From: Azospira inquinata | GTDB lineage: Bacteria > Pseudomonadota > Gammaproteobacteria > Burkholderiales > Rhodocyclaceae | NCBI RefSeq assembly: GCF_018905915.1 | Contig: NZ_CP064782.1 | Location: 1,178,001 to 1,242,000 of the forward strand | DNA: 64,000 nucleotides | Direction: 5' to 3' | Part shown: positions 9,401 to 17,879 of the stretch, piece after piece | How the letters are laid out: the number at the start of each line of letters is the position of its first letter | Numbering within the stretch: the first letter of the stretch is position 1 | Translations under genes and position numbers: made by a program | Notes under the pieces: model-generated | The model's database searches: none | The model's input: only the letters and a program-made list of their open reading frames with translations | Told to the model about the DNA's origin: nothing

Positions 9401-12400
9401 CTTCTGAGTTCCCAGGGTGACACTGGCTCCGCTACTGAATATGCCTGAACTGGTTTTCTTGTAATAGTGCTGTTCGGTACGCGTCTCTGTCGCCGCATCC
9501 ACCGTTAGGTCGTTGCCCGCTAACAGCGTCGTCCCTTGAGAAGAGACCACATTGCTGCCCGTCACATGCAGATCACGGCCGCTTTGCAGACTGACCTGAT
9601 TGGCCGACAGCAGACTACCCGCCACCAACGTTTCATTGAGTTGATCCCGAGAGGTCTCGGTCTTGCTTGACAGGAAGCCTTTGCTTTTCTGTTGGTGGAA
9701 ATCGTCCACGGAATCACTTCGGTTCGCCGCACTCACCGATATGTCCCGTGCGGCAACCACCGTTAGCTTCCCCTGATTGCTTTGAACTTGGGCTCCCCGA
9801 GCACTGACGTCCCGACCAGCGCTTAGCTGAATGTCGCCCCCCGTACTCAGGGTAGTACCCACTTCCGCCGTCTGGCTTTCCTTGTGGTAATTCTTGTCGT
9901 TCCAAACAATGGACTGCTGATTACGCTCCGTCACCGTCCCGAAATTGAGGTCCTGACCGGCTACCAGGGTTGTAGTCCCCGTACCATTGCTGACGGACGC
10001 CCCGTTGAAATTAGCTGTGCGACCCGCCACTGCTGTCAGGCTGCCTCCATCCCCGGTCACCGCCAGGGTGGCTACCCGGTCAATATTGGTCCGGCTGCCT
10101 TGGCTACTCTGACTATTCTGGGTGGTGGACACCACATTCAGGTCTCGCCCGGCACTGACCGCCAATTGCTTGGCCGCATCAATACGTCCCCCCAGGTTGT
10201 TGATATCCAACTGAGCGGTTGCCAGAACGTTCTGCCCGGTAATCCGCCCTTTAAGGTTATTCAGGGTGTCAGCCGTCAGAATGGCCGTATTGCTGGCAGC
10301 AATCGTGCCGCTGTTGTTCAGGGAGCCTGCCACGTTCAATTGCACATCATTGCCCGCAATCAAGGCCCCATTACCCGTCACCGTAAAGTCTTTGGCCTTG
10401 AGATATACCTCCGGCACCAAGGCCTTCACCTGACTGCCATCCGCCAGGGTGACGGTTTTCTCAACCAGCCACACCATGTCGTTAGTCAGCTGGGCCATCT
10501 GCTCCGCCGTCAGTGCCACCCCCGGGGTTAAATGCCAGGTGTCCCCATAGCTCACCCCACTGGCCATCAGGGCCTGATATTCCTGTTCCGTGTTGCTATA
10601 CCCCGCCAGCAGACTTTTGCCGCTCAACTGACGAACCTGATCAGCGACCAGTTTTTGTTCGTAAAAACCATCCCCCAGCCGCTTCACCGCCGTATCCGGA
10701 TTCACCCCCAGACGAGTCAGCATGTAATCGGAGGTAACCCAGGTCCGGTAATTCGCGAACCGAGGATCGGTTTCCACATAGCTGTGGGCGTTGGAACTGG
10801 GATTGACGGTATAAAGGCTGCTATTCGGCACCCAGGTATTGGGCGTGGTGGTCCGGACCTGGCTACCGTCGGTCGCACTGGCCTGAAGCACCGGATTGGC
10901 GGAAATGGGACTGACCTGAACGGAAGTGGCAGCGGATGCCGTGTTGGCTTCGTAAAGCGTCGGGGTCAGATCAACACCAGTTATGGTAGGCGCGGGGTTG
11001 TAACCGCTGGACTTCGATCCCTGAGCTCTCTTTTTGCCCCCGCCACGATGGCGATACCAGAAATAGGTAGAATCCCCGGAGTCACGCACCACATGCTGGC
11101 CATCTACAGCGGTATTAGTCAGCGCCCCAATGGTGCCACCTAAAGTCCCCCCCGCAATAATCTGACTTTTGTCATTCAAAACGGAAGTAGCAGTAAGTTG
11201 TATTCCACCCCCTGCCAGAATTTTTCCAGGGTCGGAGGTCATCACACGGTCTTCCGACACCGTCCGTGTGTAGTTATATTCGTAGAATTTTCCCTCGCTG
11301 CTGCTGCCCTCTGGGGTATAGAGAGTATGGGTACTCTCGTGGTTGTCCTGCTTCACATAGGCTTGGCCGGGCAGCCAACGTGTTGAATGACCAGGAAGCT
11401 GGTATTCCGTAATGTGGGTTTGGGAAAGCACCACGGTTTGGGTCGAGAAATGCTGATTGGTGTTGTTAAGTTGGGATGCACCAATCACCGCATTCCCCAG
11501 GGCTTCTATAGTTGCACTGGCGTTATTGATTTGCCCCGCTTGCCCGGTGGCCTGCCGATTGCTATCCAACGCCCCGCCGATTACCAAGTCACCCGCGCTC
11601 AGTAAAGTGGCGTGTTCCTGGTTGTTTAGGGTAGTTACCCCCAGGTCCAAGCGATTCCGGGCGGCAATAACCGGCGCACTTCCGTTTTCCGCGCTATTGG
11701 TTAGCGTGGTGGCCCCAATGGAAAGATGGTCTCCGTAAATCCGGCCCGTTCCCAGGTTATTCAGTGTCACCGCGTCCAGGGCGACCTCGCCCCCATCGAT
11801 CAGCCCCCGGTTCGTCAAGGTATGGGTATCGGTAGCGGTCACATGAACCTGGTTTCCGGAAATTTCTCCCGTGCCCTGGTTATCCAGGGTAGCGGCCTTA
11901 ACCGCCAGCCTCTGGCCGGCTTGAATCGTCCCTGAATTGGTCAGGAGTCCTCCCACTGTCAGGGAGAGATTTCCATTAGCCTGCACCTTGCCGCTTTGCA
12001 AATAGTCGCCGGAGAGATTCAAACTACCGTCGCCCCAACTCAGAATCTGCCCATTGCCCGCCAAAGTAGCGGCTTGCACAGTCAAAGAGGCGCCGGTACT
12101 ACCGCTCTTTCCCACCACGACCGTGCCGTTATCGTTGTTGATAGTGAGACTGGGTACCCCTTGGCCATCCAGGATCGACAGGGTCGTGCCAGCAGACAGT
12201 TTCCCTTGGCTGTTGTCCAAGGTCCCGTGACTGAAGAGATCGGTTTCAAGGCCCGCTTGGAGGTTGCCCTGGCGGTTGCTGATTTGGTCCGCCGTAACGG
12301 ACAGCTTATTCCCGGCCTGAATGCCCTGCCCGTTCCCTTGGGTGTTGGCGTTATCCACGCTACCGGCGGACAGCGTCACATTCCGGTTGGCCTGGATGAC

Positions 12401-13903
12401 CCCGCCTTGGTTGGTCACGCTGCCAGACCCCGCCTCCCAGTGGAGGTCATTCAAAGCCACCACTTGGCCCCCCTGGTTACTCAGGCCCAAGGAGTTCCCG
12501 GTGAGGTCCGTAGCGGCGTAGAGCACCCCACCGTCGTTTTTGACCTGGCCCGCCACGGCGGAAAGGCTCAGCTTGCCCTGACCTTGAGTCGTTGCCTGGC
12601 GGTGATCAATATCCCCCTGGGTGGCAATCCAGGTAATGTCGCCCCCGGCCTGGGTTTGGGCCCCGGCCAGATTCAGAGCCCCCCCTTGGAAGCTCAGACT
12701 GCCCCCGGCCAAATTCCGGCCAACGGCCCGCAGGGTATCCACTGCGGTGACTTGAAGACCGCCTTTGCCCGTCACCGCCCCTTGAGTATCCATCCCGGCG
12801 GCAAATACCCCGCTGGCATCCACGGATTGGGCCGTGACCGCCACATCGGCCTGACTGGCGACCAGGCCAGTGTTCTGCAGAGTGCCCCCACTGGAAAGGG
12901 ACACGCCCTGTTGTCCATACAAGGTTCCGGAATGGACCAGGTCTTCCCCTGCGGAAACAGTGGCCTGGCCGTTACCGATCACCGTCCCGGACAAGGTCAC
13001 TTTCCCCGCGTTGGTCAGGGAGAAGTCCCCGGCCTGAGCGGCCAGCGTCCCTGCCACATTAACGCCCACCCCGGCTTCTGTTCCCACCAGCCGGATCTTG
13101 TTGGCGTACATCCCCCCCAGGGCAGCCACGTCGATCCCCACGGTGGGCTGGCCGGTCTGTCCCGGAATCAGCTGTACGCCCAAACTAGCGTAATCCACCC
13201 GATTGGGCCCGGTGATCACATTCAGGTTCTGGGCCCAAAGGTTAGCGTTGACCTGGACGGATCGGGCAATCAAGTCCAGTTGGTCCAGGTTGCTCCCGTT
13301 CAGGCCGTTCCCTTGCACGGCAATGTTGCCGCCGGTTACCCGGAAGGCGTCCAGACTGCCGCTCCCCCCAAACACCGGCGTACCGGTGGTCAGTACCCCC
13401 CGGCTGGTATTGATGAAGCCGCAGCCGTCACAGGTGATCCCGTTGGGGTTGGCAATCACCACCTCGGCCTTCTGCCCTGCCACTTCCGTATACCCTTTCA
13501 GGCTGGAGGGCAGATTGGAGGTGACTTCGTTGAGGATGATCCGGGCCATCCCGTTGTTCAGGTTGGCATTGCCTTCAATCCACCCGGCCTGCTGGGTCTG
13601 GGTCAGGGTCCGGCTGTTGTTCAGCACCACCCCCCGCTGGTCCACATTGAACTGTTGGTATTGGTTGTGGGATACCCCGGCCCCGTTGGGCGTGGCGATC
13701 TGCACCACCGGCACCCCGTTCTGGGCGGCCCCCACCCGGGTTCCCGGAGTCGATCCAGCGGCAACCACCTGGGCTGCCGCCGCCAGGGGCTGGCCCACAA
13801 AGGCGGTGAGCGTCAGCCAAAGGACCCAGCGCTTAAAGGGGGAAACCGGAGAGGTGGTCACCGCCAGGGAAGGAAGGGGAGTGGAGGAGGAAAGGGGTGC
13901 CAT
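6491..13903 (-). CDS. cdiA: CdiA-type filamentous hemagglutinin / contact-dependent toxin
   Basis: A 2470-residue two-partner-secretion exoprotein. A signal peptide ends near residue 45. The TPS secretion domain follows at about residues 50-290, with NQYQQFNV, the ANPNG motif and the NPNGITCDGCGFIN cysteine signature. Long stretches of hemagglutinin beta-helix repeats run to about residue 1900. A pretoxin region ends with FDIDANNRQLH near residue 2155, where Burkholderia-type CdiA proteins change from conserved to variable sequence. The last 310 or so residues would therefore be the toxin (CdiA-CT). They contain YRVFGG, GFSWTT and LPELIINP. I cannot name the toxin family; an ADP-ribosyltransferase-like fold is one possibility. 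It lies 24 bases after cdiB and before a candidate cdiI. The frame is intact. Confidence 0.9.
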   Translation of the reverse strand: MAPLSSSTPLPSLAVTTSPVSPFKRWVLWLTLTAFVGQPLAAAAQVVAAGSTPGTRVGAAQNGVPVVQIATPNGAGVSHNQYQQFNVDQRGVVLNNSRTLTQTQQAGWIEGNANLNNGMARIILNEVTSNLPSSLKGYTEVAGQKAEVVIANPNGITCDGCGFINTSRGVLTTGTPVFGGSGSLDAFRVTGGNIAVQGNGLNGSNLDQLDLIARSVQVNANLWAQNLNVITGPNRVDYASLGVQLIPGQTGQPTVGIDVAALGGMYANKIRLVGTEAGVGVNVAGTLAAQAGDFSLTNAGKVTLSGTVIGNGQATVSAGEDLVHSGTLYGQQGVSLSSGGTLQNTGLVASQADVAVTAQSVDASGVFAAGMDTQGAVTGKGGLQVTAVDTLRAVGRNLAGGSLSFQGGALNLAGAQTQAGGDITWIATQGDIDHRQATTQGQGKLSLSAVAGQVKNDGGVLYAATDLTGNSLGLSNQGGQVVALNDLHWEAGSGSVTNQGGVIQANRNVTLSAGSVDNANTQGNGQGIQAGNKLSVTADQISNRQGNLQAGLETDLFSHGTLDNSQGKLSAGTTLSILDGQGVPSLTINNDNGTVVVGKSGSTGASLTVQAATLAGNGQILSWGDGSLNLSGDYLQSGKVQANGNLSLTVGGLLTNSGTIQAGQRLAVKAATLDNQGTGEISGNQVHVTATDTHTLTNRGLIDGGEVALDAVTLNNLGTGRIYGDHLSIGATTLTNSAENGSAPVIAARNRLDLGVTTLNNQEHATLLSAGDLVIGGALDSNRQATGQAGQINNASATIEALGNAVIGASQLNNTNQHFSTQTVVLSQTHITEYQLPGHSTRWLPGQAYVKQDNHESTHTLYTPEGSSSEGKFYEYNYTRTVSEDRVMTSDPGKILAGGGIQLTATSVLNDKSQIIAGGTLGGTIGALTNTAVDGQHVVRDSGDSTYFWYRHRGGGKKRAQGSKSSGYNPAPTITGVDLTPTLYEANTASAATSVQVSPISANPVLQASATDGSQVRTTTPNTWVPNSSLYTVNPSSNAHSYVETDPRFANYRTWVTSDYMLTRLGVNPDTAVKRLGDGFYEQKLVADQVRQLSGKSLLAGYSNTEQEYQALMASGVSYGDTWHLTPGVALTAEQMAQLTNDMVWLVEKTVTLADGSQVKALVPEVYLKAKDFTVTGNGALIAGNDVQLNVAGSLNNSGTIAASNTAILTADTLNNLKGRITGQNVLATAQLDINNLGGRIDAAKQLAVSAGRDLNVVSTTQNSQSSQGSRTNIDRVATLAVTGDGGSLTAVAGRTANFNGASVSNGTGTTTLVAGQDLNFGTVTERNQQSIVWNDKNYHKESQTAEVGTTLSTGGDIQLSAGRDVSARGAQVQSNQGKLTVVAARDISVSAANRSDSVDDFHQQKSKGFLSSKTETSRDQLNETLVAGSLLSANQVSLQSGRDLHVTGSNVVSSQGTTLLAGNDLTVDAATETRTEQHYYKKTSSGIFSSGASVTLGTQKLTTDSRDTATTAVGSTIGSVSGDVVMQAGGAYTQTGSGIQTPGGNVAIQGKTVTIQEARNTNDYRQDTKFEQSGLTLAVSNPVLGALQTASQLSHASDKTSDPRMKALALAGTALAARDAEKAVMAGQGVTVTGEDGTVKNDQIVTQQDGKGGVSSRDANAADKVGGIGISVSVGSSQSKSTTTQHSDTASASTIVAGGNISVKAVGGGKDSNVTVQGSALKAGGDIDLEAENAIRLLAAQNTNSTRSSSSSSSGSLGVGYNTSSGFSIQASANSSKGKSNGDDLTWTNTEIQAGQKLTLKSGGDTTLQGAVAQGGQVVAQVGGNLNIVSLQDTSTYDSHFNSNGFSISVPLGAGGLSGSVSASTRNVNSDYRSVTEQSGLKAGDSGFQVAVTGDTTLQGGAILSTQKAVEDGANQFSTGGTLSTQDLKNKADYQGDASGFNIGAGVNQKGTWTPAGSMAGVGSESGSASSTTQAAISGIAGNKNARTGDKETGIGKIFDAKKVEDSLDAQVQITQIFGQLAPKVIAEYAEVQASKYKTLAQNAELLGKSDEAEGYRSEAAKWGEGGLYRGMLHTAIGGLAGGVSGAVGAGTAAAAAPLLSNLQDRVATGLENQGISSEVAQALGQLMATGTATALGAIASKSDAGGAMAFDIDANNRQLHIQEENALKASAKKIVADRYAGKTLDSDQRKALEQYWYDQLEAEALAKVDKKGNEIRNQQLAGLVAAEASGDRVGINKYLSDAQYARNIVSGLSGAEILGKDGNPIVADGNILRAFESSRSQYEDPNLFRVQNSQVLQKEFGSLAAAKNASAQETAQKNFFELAGLKLRTDSLIQAYKTPSEGVEAVAPELYLIGSGRLLKIIYKGVNDSLYKVAVYRVFGGDARAEGFSWTTENPLVVQNYRDVAGLPSGGASGANNTANFLIEGRVKAVDVIKSRPALPLDGNRGGLPELIINPKNVKIIDFSVLKR

Positions 13904-13927
13904 GGCTGGCCTTCAAGAAATCAGGGA

Positions 13928-15643
13928 TTAAAACTGGTAGCCGATCTGGAATCCCGTGGCGGGATGAGCCGAGGTGAATCCATCGGGCTTTTGAATGGGG
14001 ACACTCAGGAAGACGTCGTAATAGGCGCCCTGCCAGGCGCCCCGGAGGCCAAGAACGCCTCCGGTGAGGTGTTTGCCGGTCAGGGTTTCCGTACTGGGGC
14101 CACCCACCCGGCCATGATCCACCCCCCCATAGAGGGATTGGCCGCTGGCGCCCAGGGCAAATTCCAATTCGTTGCGGAGATACCAGCCCCGCTCTCCCGA
14201 CAGGGTTTGTTCCCCATCGAAACCCCGCACGGTGTAGCGGTTGCCAATGGCGATCTGGTCCGCCGCGTAGAGAACGTCGTGGGTGGTCTGCCCATGAAAG
14301 GCGCCGATCCAGCGCACCGGTTGGCTCCCCAGATGGAAGGCAGCCAGCCCCCCCACATCAACCACGGTCATGGCATAGCGGTAGGTGGGGTTGGCGGAAG
14401 TATGGCCAGCGGGGTCGTCATAGCCACCGAACCAGGGAACCCCCTCCCGCCGGGCAAGGCTGGCGTCCAATTGGACGGGGCCCACGTATTGGCGTTGCTG
14501 GAGGGCCAGTTCGGCAAAGGCGGCACGACGGTGTTGGACCTGGATTTCCGTATCGGCGACAAAGCTTTGGGACAAGCGTTGGCCGGTACGGAACTGGAGG
14601 GTAGTTTTACTGCTTTGGTCCCGGTACATCAGGCGCTGAATTTTCAGTTCCTGGCTACGGGACGCGCCGCTGGAAATGAAGGATTGATTGATCCCTGAAA
14701 CGGTCTGGTGATAGCGGTACACACTTTCCGAAGCACCAAAGGTCCAATAGCCCCAAGGAAGGGAATACTGCCAACCGTAGCCGGCGGTTCCCCGCCATTC
14801 GTCGTCTTGCTGGGCATCGCTGTTGAGATTGAGGGAGAAGAGATCGTTCAAGCCCAGGGGGTTGTCCCAGGCGTAGTTCAGGGACGCCTGCCGCTTGCCC
14901 GTGTCTTTCAGCCCGGAGTCGTCCAGGGATACCCCCAGGCGCCAGGCTTTGCTCCGCTTGATCTTCAGGAGGACATCGCTCTCTCCCGGTTTATCCCCCG
15001 GCACAATGTCCATTTCCGCATCCTGGGAAGGTACCCGCTTGAGTTGTTCCAGGCCCTGCTCCAGATCCCGAAGGTTGAGTAAATCCCCGGGTTTCATGGG
15101 GAAGGCGTTTTGCCAATGGGTATCGGAACTCCCTTCGGCGATACGGATGGCCCGCAGGACGCCGGGGACCAACACCAGTTTCAAGGTGCCAGATGAAAGG
15201 TCCTGGGCAGGAATCCCAATCCGGGTGGTGACGTAGCCCTCCGCAAGGAGTTGGGCACCGATCCGTTTGACGATCAGATTGATGCCTCCTTGGCCGATAC
15301 AACGGCCGGCATAGTGCTGGAGGTAGGGGGCGATCCAGGCGAAGGGGCGGGCTTGGGCCCCGTCCACTTCCAGGGTATGGATGGGGAAACAGGGGCTTTC
15401 GTCCGGCAGGCTAAGATCATCCAAACGAGGCGCGACCTCTGCGGGAAGCCGGACATCCGGGGCGGACTGCTGTTGGGCCCGTTCCTGAGCTTGTTGTTGC
15501 GCCCGGCGCCGCTGTTCTTCCTGGTCTGTCATGCTTTGGCCCCAGGCATGAAGGGCCACGCTTAAACATCCGACGGTCGCCAATAGCCGGCTAGGAACGG
15601 GCGCAATCCGTCCCCAGGCCCGGTTCGGCCTTAGTTTTTGCAT
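13928..15643 (-). CDS. cdiB: CdiB/ShlB-type two-partner secretion outer-membrane transporter
   Basis: This outer-membrane TpsB protein exports the CdiA exoprotein. In the 571-residue product a signal peptide ends near residue 35 (LHAWGQS). A glutamine-rich linker comes next, then a POTRA domain with the cysteine pair typical of ShlB-type proteins (PCFPIHTLEV...GRCIGQ, about residues 83-113), and then a beta-barrel. The C-terminus GFQIGYQF ends in phenylalanine, as needed for Bam-dependent assembly. The barrel signature VRGFDGEQTLSGERGWYLRN is present. It is the first gene of the cdiBAI operon. A possible promoter is -35 TTGTCG (15725-15730) with -10 CATAAA (15703-15708). Confidence 0.93.
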   Translation of the reverse strand: MQKLRPNRAWGRIAPVPSRLLATVGCLSVALHAWGQSMTDQEEQRRRAQQQAQERAQQQSAPDVRLPAEVAPRLDDLSLPDESPCFPIHTLEVDGAQARPFAWIAPYLQHYAGRCIGQGGINLIVKRIGAQLLAEGYVTTRIGIPAQDLSSGTLKLVLVPGVLRAIRIAEGSSDTHWQNAFPMKPGDLLNLRDLEQGLEQLKRVPSQDAEMDIVPGDKPGESDVLLKIKRSKAWRLGVSLDDSGLKDTGKRQASLNYAWDNPLGLNDLFSLNLNSDAQQDDEWRGTAGYGWQYSLPWGYWTFGASESVYRYHQTVSGINQSFISSGASRSQELKIQRLMYRDQSSKTTLQFRTGQRLSQSFVADTEIQVQHRRAAFAELALQQRQYVGPVQLDASLARREGVPWFGGYDDPAGHTSANPTYRYAMTVVDVGGLAAFHLGSQPVRWIGAFHGQTTHDVLYAADQIAIGNRYTVRGFDGEQTLSGERGWYLRNELEFALGASGQSLYGGVDHGRVGGPSTETLTGKHLTGGVLGLRGAWQGAYYDVFLSVPIQKPDGFTSAHPATGFQIGYQF

Positions 15644-15942
15644 GAGTCGTGGAATTCTGGAATAAGGAAAATGACAATGGGCGGTCCCTGCCCGCCCATC
15701 TTTTTATGGCCGCATTCTAAAACTCGACAACTTCATATGCTATTAGACTTTATGGATAGCCGTTTCTGGTTATCCGGGCCTGGACTTTGCTTAATTTTCG
15801 AAATACCTCAGTGCCAGTTACCATCGATCTGTGTTTTCATCGGCATGCCACAGCACCCGGAATTGATACGCAAACTTTTTTCATCCAGCCTCAGGCTATA
15901 TTCCAGCCTTCCCCGGAAGGCTTATCAGGAAGCAGACACAGG
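15644..15942. other. Intergenic leader of cdiB; hairpin, no gene
   Basis: No convincing gene is visible. On the minus strand it holds a candidate cdiB promoter (15703-15730). An 8-bp hairpin lies at 15677-15699 (ATGGGCGG arms). The T run beside it faces the plus strand, where there is no gene to terminate, so its role is unclear. Confidence 0.4.
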
Positions 15943-16250
15943 AAAATCCCATTGGTCTCTGATCTTCACTACGAATGGGGGGACTGGCTCCCTTCCGAAG
16001 CGGCCCGGTCCGCCGATAGGGTGATCCTGGCGGGGCATGTGGAACATGGCACCCTAGGTATCCAGTGGGCCAGTCCCCCCTTCCCCGGGCAAACCGTGGT
16101 CTATGTGGCCGGGAACCATGCGCTCTACCGAAACAGCCTGGACCTGGTGGAGAAGCTACGGGAACCGGAAAGGAAGGCCTACGGCATCCATTTCCCGGAG
16201 CAGCCCATGCTGGCCCCCCGGGGTACGCATCCTGCAGGTAATCACCCAAA
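15943..16250 (+). pseudogene. Decayed calcineurin-like metallophosphoesterase
   Basis: The translation keeps the layout of a metallophosphoesterase: IPLVSDLHYE (the DxH metal motif), VILAGH (normally GD), a WA..FPG.TVVYV spacer and AGNHALY (normally GNHE). Two metal-motif positions are altered (D to H, E to A). After HFPEQPMLAP the homologous continuation (GVRILQV) is in the next frame, at a C/G run near 16213-16223. The upstream start and the whole C-terminal half are missing. It is therefore a degenerate fragment, unlikely to be functional. Confidence 0.65.
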
Positions 16251-16343
16251 CACCTGTCTGATTGCCTGCTTTTAACTGTATTTTTCGGCTTTCGACTGTA
16301 ATTTGTAAGAACATAGGCCCCGTCAAGGAAACTCCGGGAAGAT

Positions 16344-16370
16344 TTAGCACTCTATTCATACGAGTGCTAA
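16344..16370. promoter_or_regulatory. CIRCE operator (HrcA site) upstream of rpoH
   Basis: A perfect 9-bp inverted repeat TTAGCACTC / GAGTGCTAA with exactly 9 bases between (TATTCATAC) is the textbook CIRCE element bound by the heat-shock repressor HrcA. It lies 50 bases before the rpoH start codon. Regulation of rpoH by HrcA is the direct inference; hrcA is not in this window. Confidence 0.93.
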
Positions 16371-16420
16371 AATTGAATCTGTAAGCCCAGGAAGGGCTAC
16401 GGATGTTAGGAGGTTTCCGG

Positions 16421-17290
16421 ATGTCTCAAGCCATGACCTTATCGCAAGGATTCGCCCTGCCCTCCGCGGCAGGCAATCTGGACGCTTATATTCAAGCCGC
16501 CCAACGCTTCCCGGTACTGCGGGAGGAAGAGGAGTTGGCACTGGCCAAGCGTTTTCGGGATAACAACGACCTGGATGCCGCCCGGCAGCTAGTGCTTTCC
16601 CATTTGCGCCTGGTCATTGCCATCGCCCGGGGCTACCTGGGTTACGGCCTGCCCCATGCGGACCTGATCCAGGAAGGCAATATCGGCCTGATGAAGGCGG
16701 TCAAGCGCTTTGATCCGGATCGGGGGGTGCGTCTGGTGTCCTTCGCCATCCACTGGATCAAGGCGGAAATCCACGAATACATCGTGCGCAACTGGCGTCT
16801 GGTGAAGATTGCCACCACCAAGGCCCAACGCAAGCTGTTCTTCAATCTGCGCAGCATGAAAGCGGACACGGACACCCTGAGCCCGGCGGAAGCCGCCCAG
16901 ATTGCCGCAAAACTGGCGGTGAAGCCGGAAGAAGTGGTGGAAATGGAAACCCGGCTGAGTGGCCGGGACATGGCCCTGGACGGCAATCCGGATGACGAAG
17001 AGGGGGAACGGCTGGCCCCCATCACCTATCTGGCGGACGGGGACCATGAGCCCACCCGGGTATTGGAAAACCGGGAGCGGGAACACCAACAAAACGAAGG
17101 CCTCCAGTCGGCCCTGGCCAGTCTGGACCCTCGCAGCCGGGAAATTGTGGAATCCCGCTGGCTGCGGGAGGAAGACCCGGCCACCCTGCATGATCTGGCC
17201 GCCCGCTTTGGGGTTTCCGCTGAACGTATCCGCCAGATCGAAGCCAAGGCTCTACAAAAAATGCGGGGCGCCCTGGGAGCCCCGGTCTGA
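16421..17290 (+). CDS. rpoH: RNA polymerase heat-shock sigma factor RpoH (sigma-32)
   Basis: Sigma-32 directs RNA polymerase to heat-shock promoters. The 289-residue product has region 2 (DLIQEGNIGLMKAVKRFDP, SFAIHWIKAEI), the RpoH-specific box QRKLFFNLR, and region 4 with its helix-turn-helix at about residues 240-285 (FGVSAERIRQIE). The frame is open from an ATG at 16403, but ATG 16421 is chosen because a perfect AGGAGG (16408-16413) lies 7 bases before it. A CIRCE operator lies upstream and an intrinsic terminator follows, so it is monocistronic. Confidence 0.97.
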   Translation: MSQAMTLSQGFALPSAAGNLDAYIQAAQRFPVLREEEELALAKRFRDNNDLDAARQLVLSHLRLVIAIARGYLGYGLPHADLIQEGNIGLMKAVKRFDPDRGVRLVSFAIHWIKAEIHEYIVRNWRLVKIATTKAQRKLFFNLRSMKADTDTLSPAEAAQIAAKLAVKPEEVVEMETRLSGRDMALDGNPDDEEGERLAPITYLADGDHEPTRVLENREREHQQNEGLQSALASLDPRSREIVESRWLREEDPATLHDLAARFGVSAERIRQIEAKALQKMRGALGAPV

Positions 17291-17311
17291 TTAGACCCGC
17301 TCTACCCTCCC

Positions 17312-17339
17312 AAAGGCCGGATATCTCCGGCCTTTTTTA
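17312..17339 (+). terminator. Intrinsic terminator of rpoH
   Basis: An 8-bp stem AAGGCCGG/CCGGCCTT (17313-17320 and 17327-17334) with a 6-base loop is followed by a T run on the plus strand, 22 bases after the rpoH stop. Confidence 0.88.
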
Positions 17340-17402
17340 TTGGCACTACTTTTTCCCACCTATGGCAGAATCCTCCCACCTCATTTCCCTGTAGATACCG
17401 CC

Positions 17403-17819
17403 ATGGACGCCACTTCCATTGTTCAATTTGGTCCGGAATTTTATGTCGGCGTCGGGGAAATCGATGACCAGCACCAACGCCTCTTTGACATTGTGGCCAA
17501 GATTCAGCACGCCCTTCTGGGAGATCCGGAGGCCACCCTGGCTACGGCGACGGAAGCCGTAACCGAACTGCTGGACTACACCCGCTACCACTTTTCCCAC
17601 GAAGAAGCCCTCATGGCCGCCGCCGCTTATCCCGGTCTGGCGGAACATCAGCGCCTGCACCAGTCCCTGCTGGCCCAGGTCAACGATATGGAGCTGCGGG
17701 TAGGGCTGGGGGATGATTCCGCCGCCCTGGATCTTTCTGTCTTTCTTTCCCACTGGCTGATCAATCACATCCAGGCGGTGGACAAGAAGGTGGGGGCCTT
17801 CCTGCAGTCCCATAGCTAG
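17403..17819 (+). CDS. Bacteriohemerythrin
   Basis: A single-domain non-haem di-iron oxygen-binding protein of 138 residues. All expected ligands are visible: H24, H63, E67, H82, H86, H122 and D127 (patterns DDQHQRLF, HFSHEE, HQRLH and NHIQAVD). No signal peptide or fused domain is present, so it acts in the cytoplasm in oxygen storage, transport or sensing. ATG 17403 is chosen over the open frame from 17340 because it gives the standard N-terminus just before the first helix. It has its own transcription unit between rpoH and a bidirectional terminator. Confidence 0.93.
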   Translation: MDATSIVQFGPEFYVGVGEIDDQHQRLFDIVAKIQHALLGDPEATLATATEAVTELLDYTRYHFSHEEALMAAAAYPGLAEHQRLHQSLLAQVNDMELRVGLGDDSAALDLSVFLSHWLINHIQAVDKKVGAFLQSHS

Positions 17820-17835
17820 ACGGTAAAACCCAAAG

Positions 17836-17864
17836 AAAAAGGCCGGCAATGCCGGCCTTTTTTT
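17836..17864. terminator. Bidirectional terminator between hemerythrin and pccA
   Basis: A 7-bp stem GGCCGGC/GCCGGCC with a 3-base loop is flanked by A5 on the left and T7 on the right. It can end both the plus-strand hemerythrin transcript and the minus-strand pcc operon, whose last gene stops 16 bases away. Confidence 0.9.
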
Positions 17865-17879
17865 GACGCTCGAAAAAGC

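Noticed and set aside
11996..14698. A 900-codon plus-strand open frame opposite cdiA and cdiB
   Set aside because: Antisense shadow of two intact two-partner-secretion genes, of low complexity and without motifs.
15677..15705. Hairpin plus T run read as a plus-strand terminator
   Set aside because: No plus-strand gene lies upstream of it, and on the minus strand it would fall inside the cdiB leader without a T run after it. Kept only as a hairpin.
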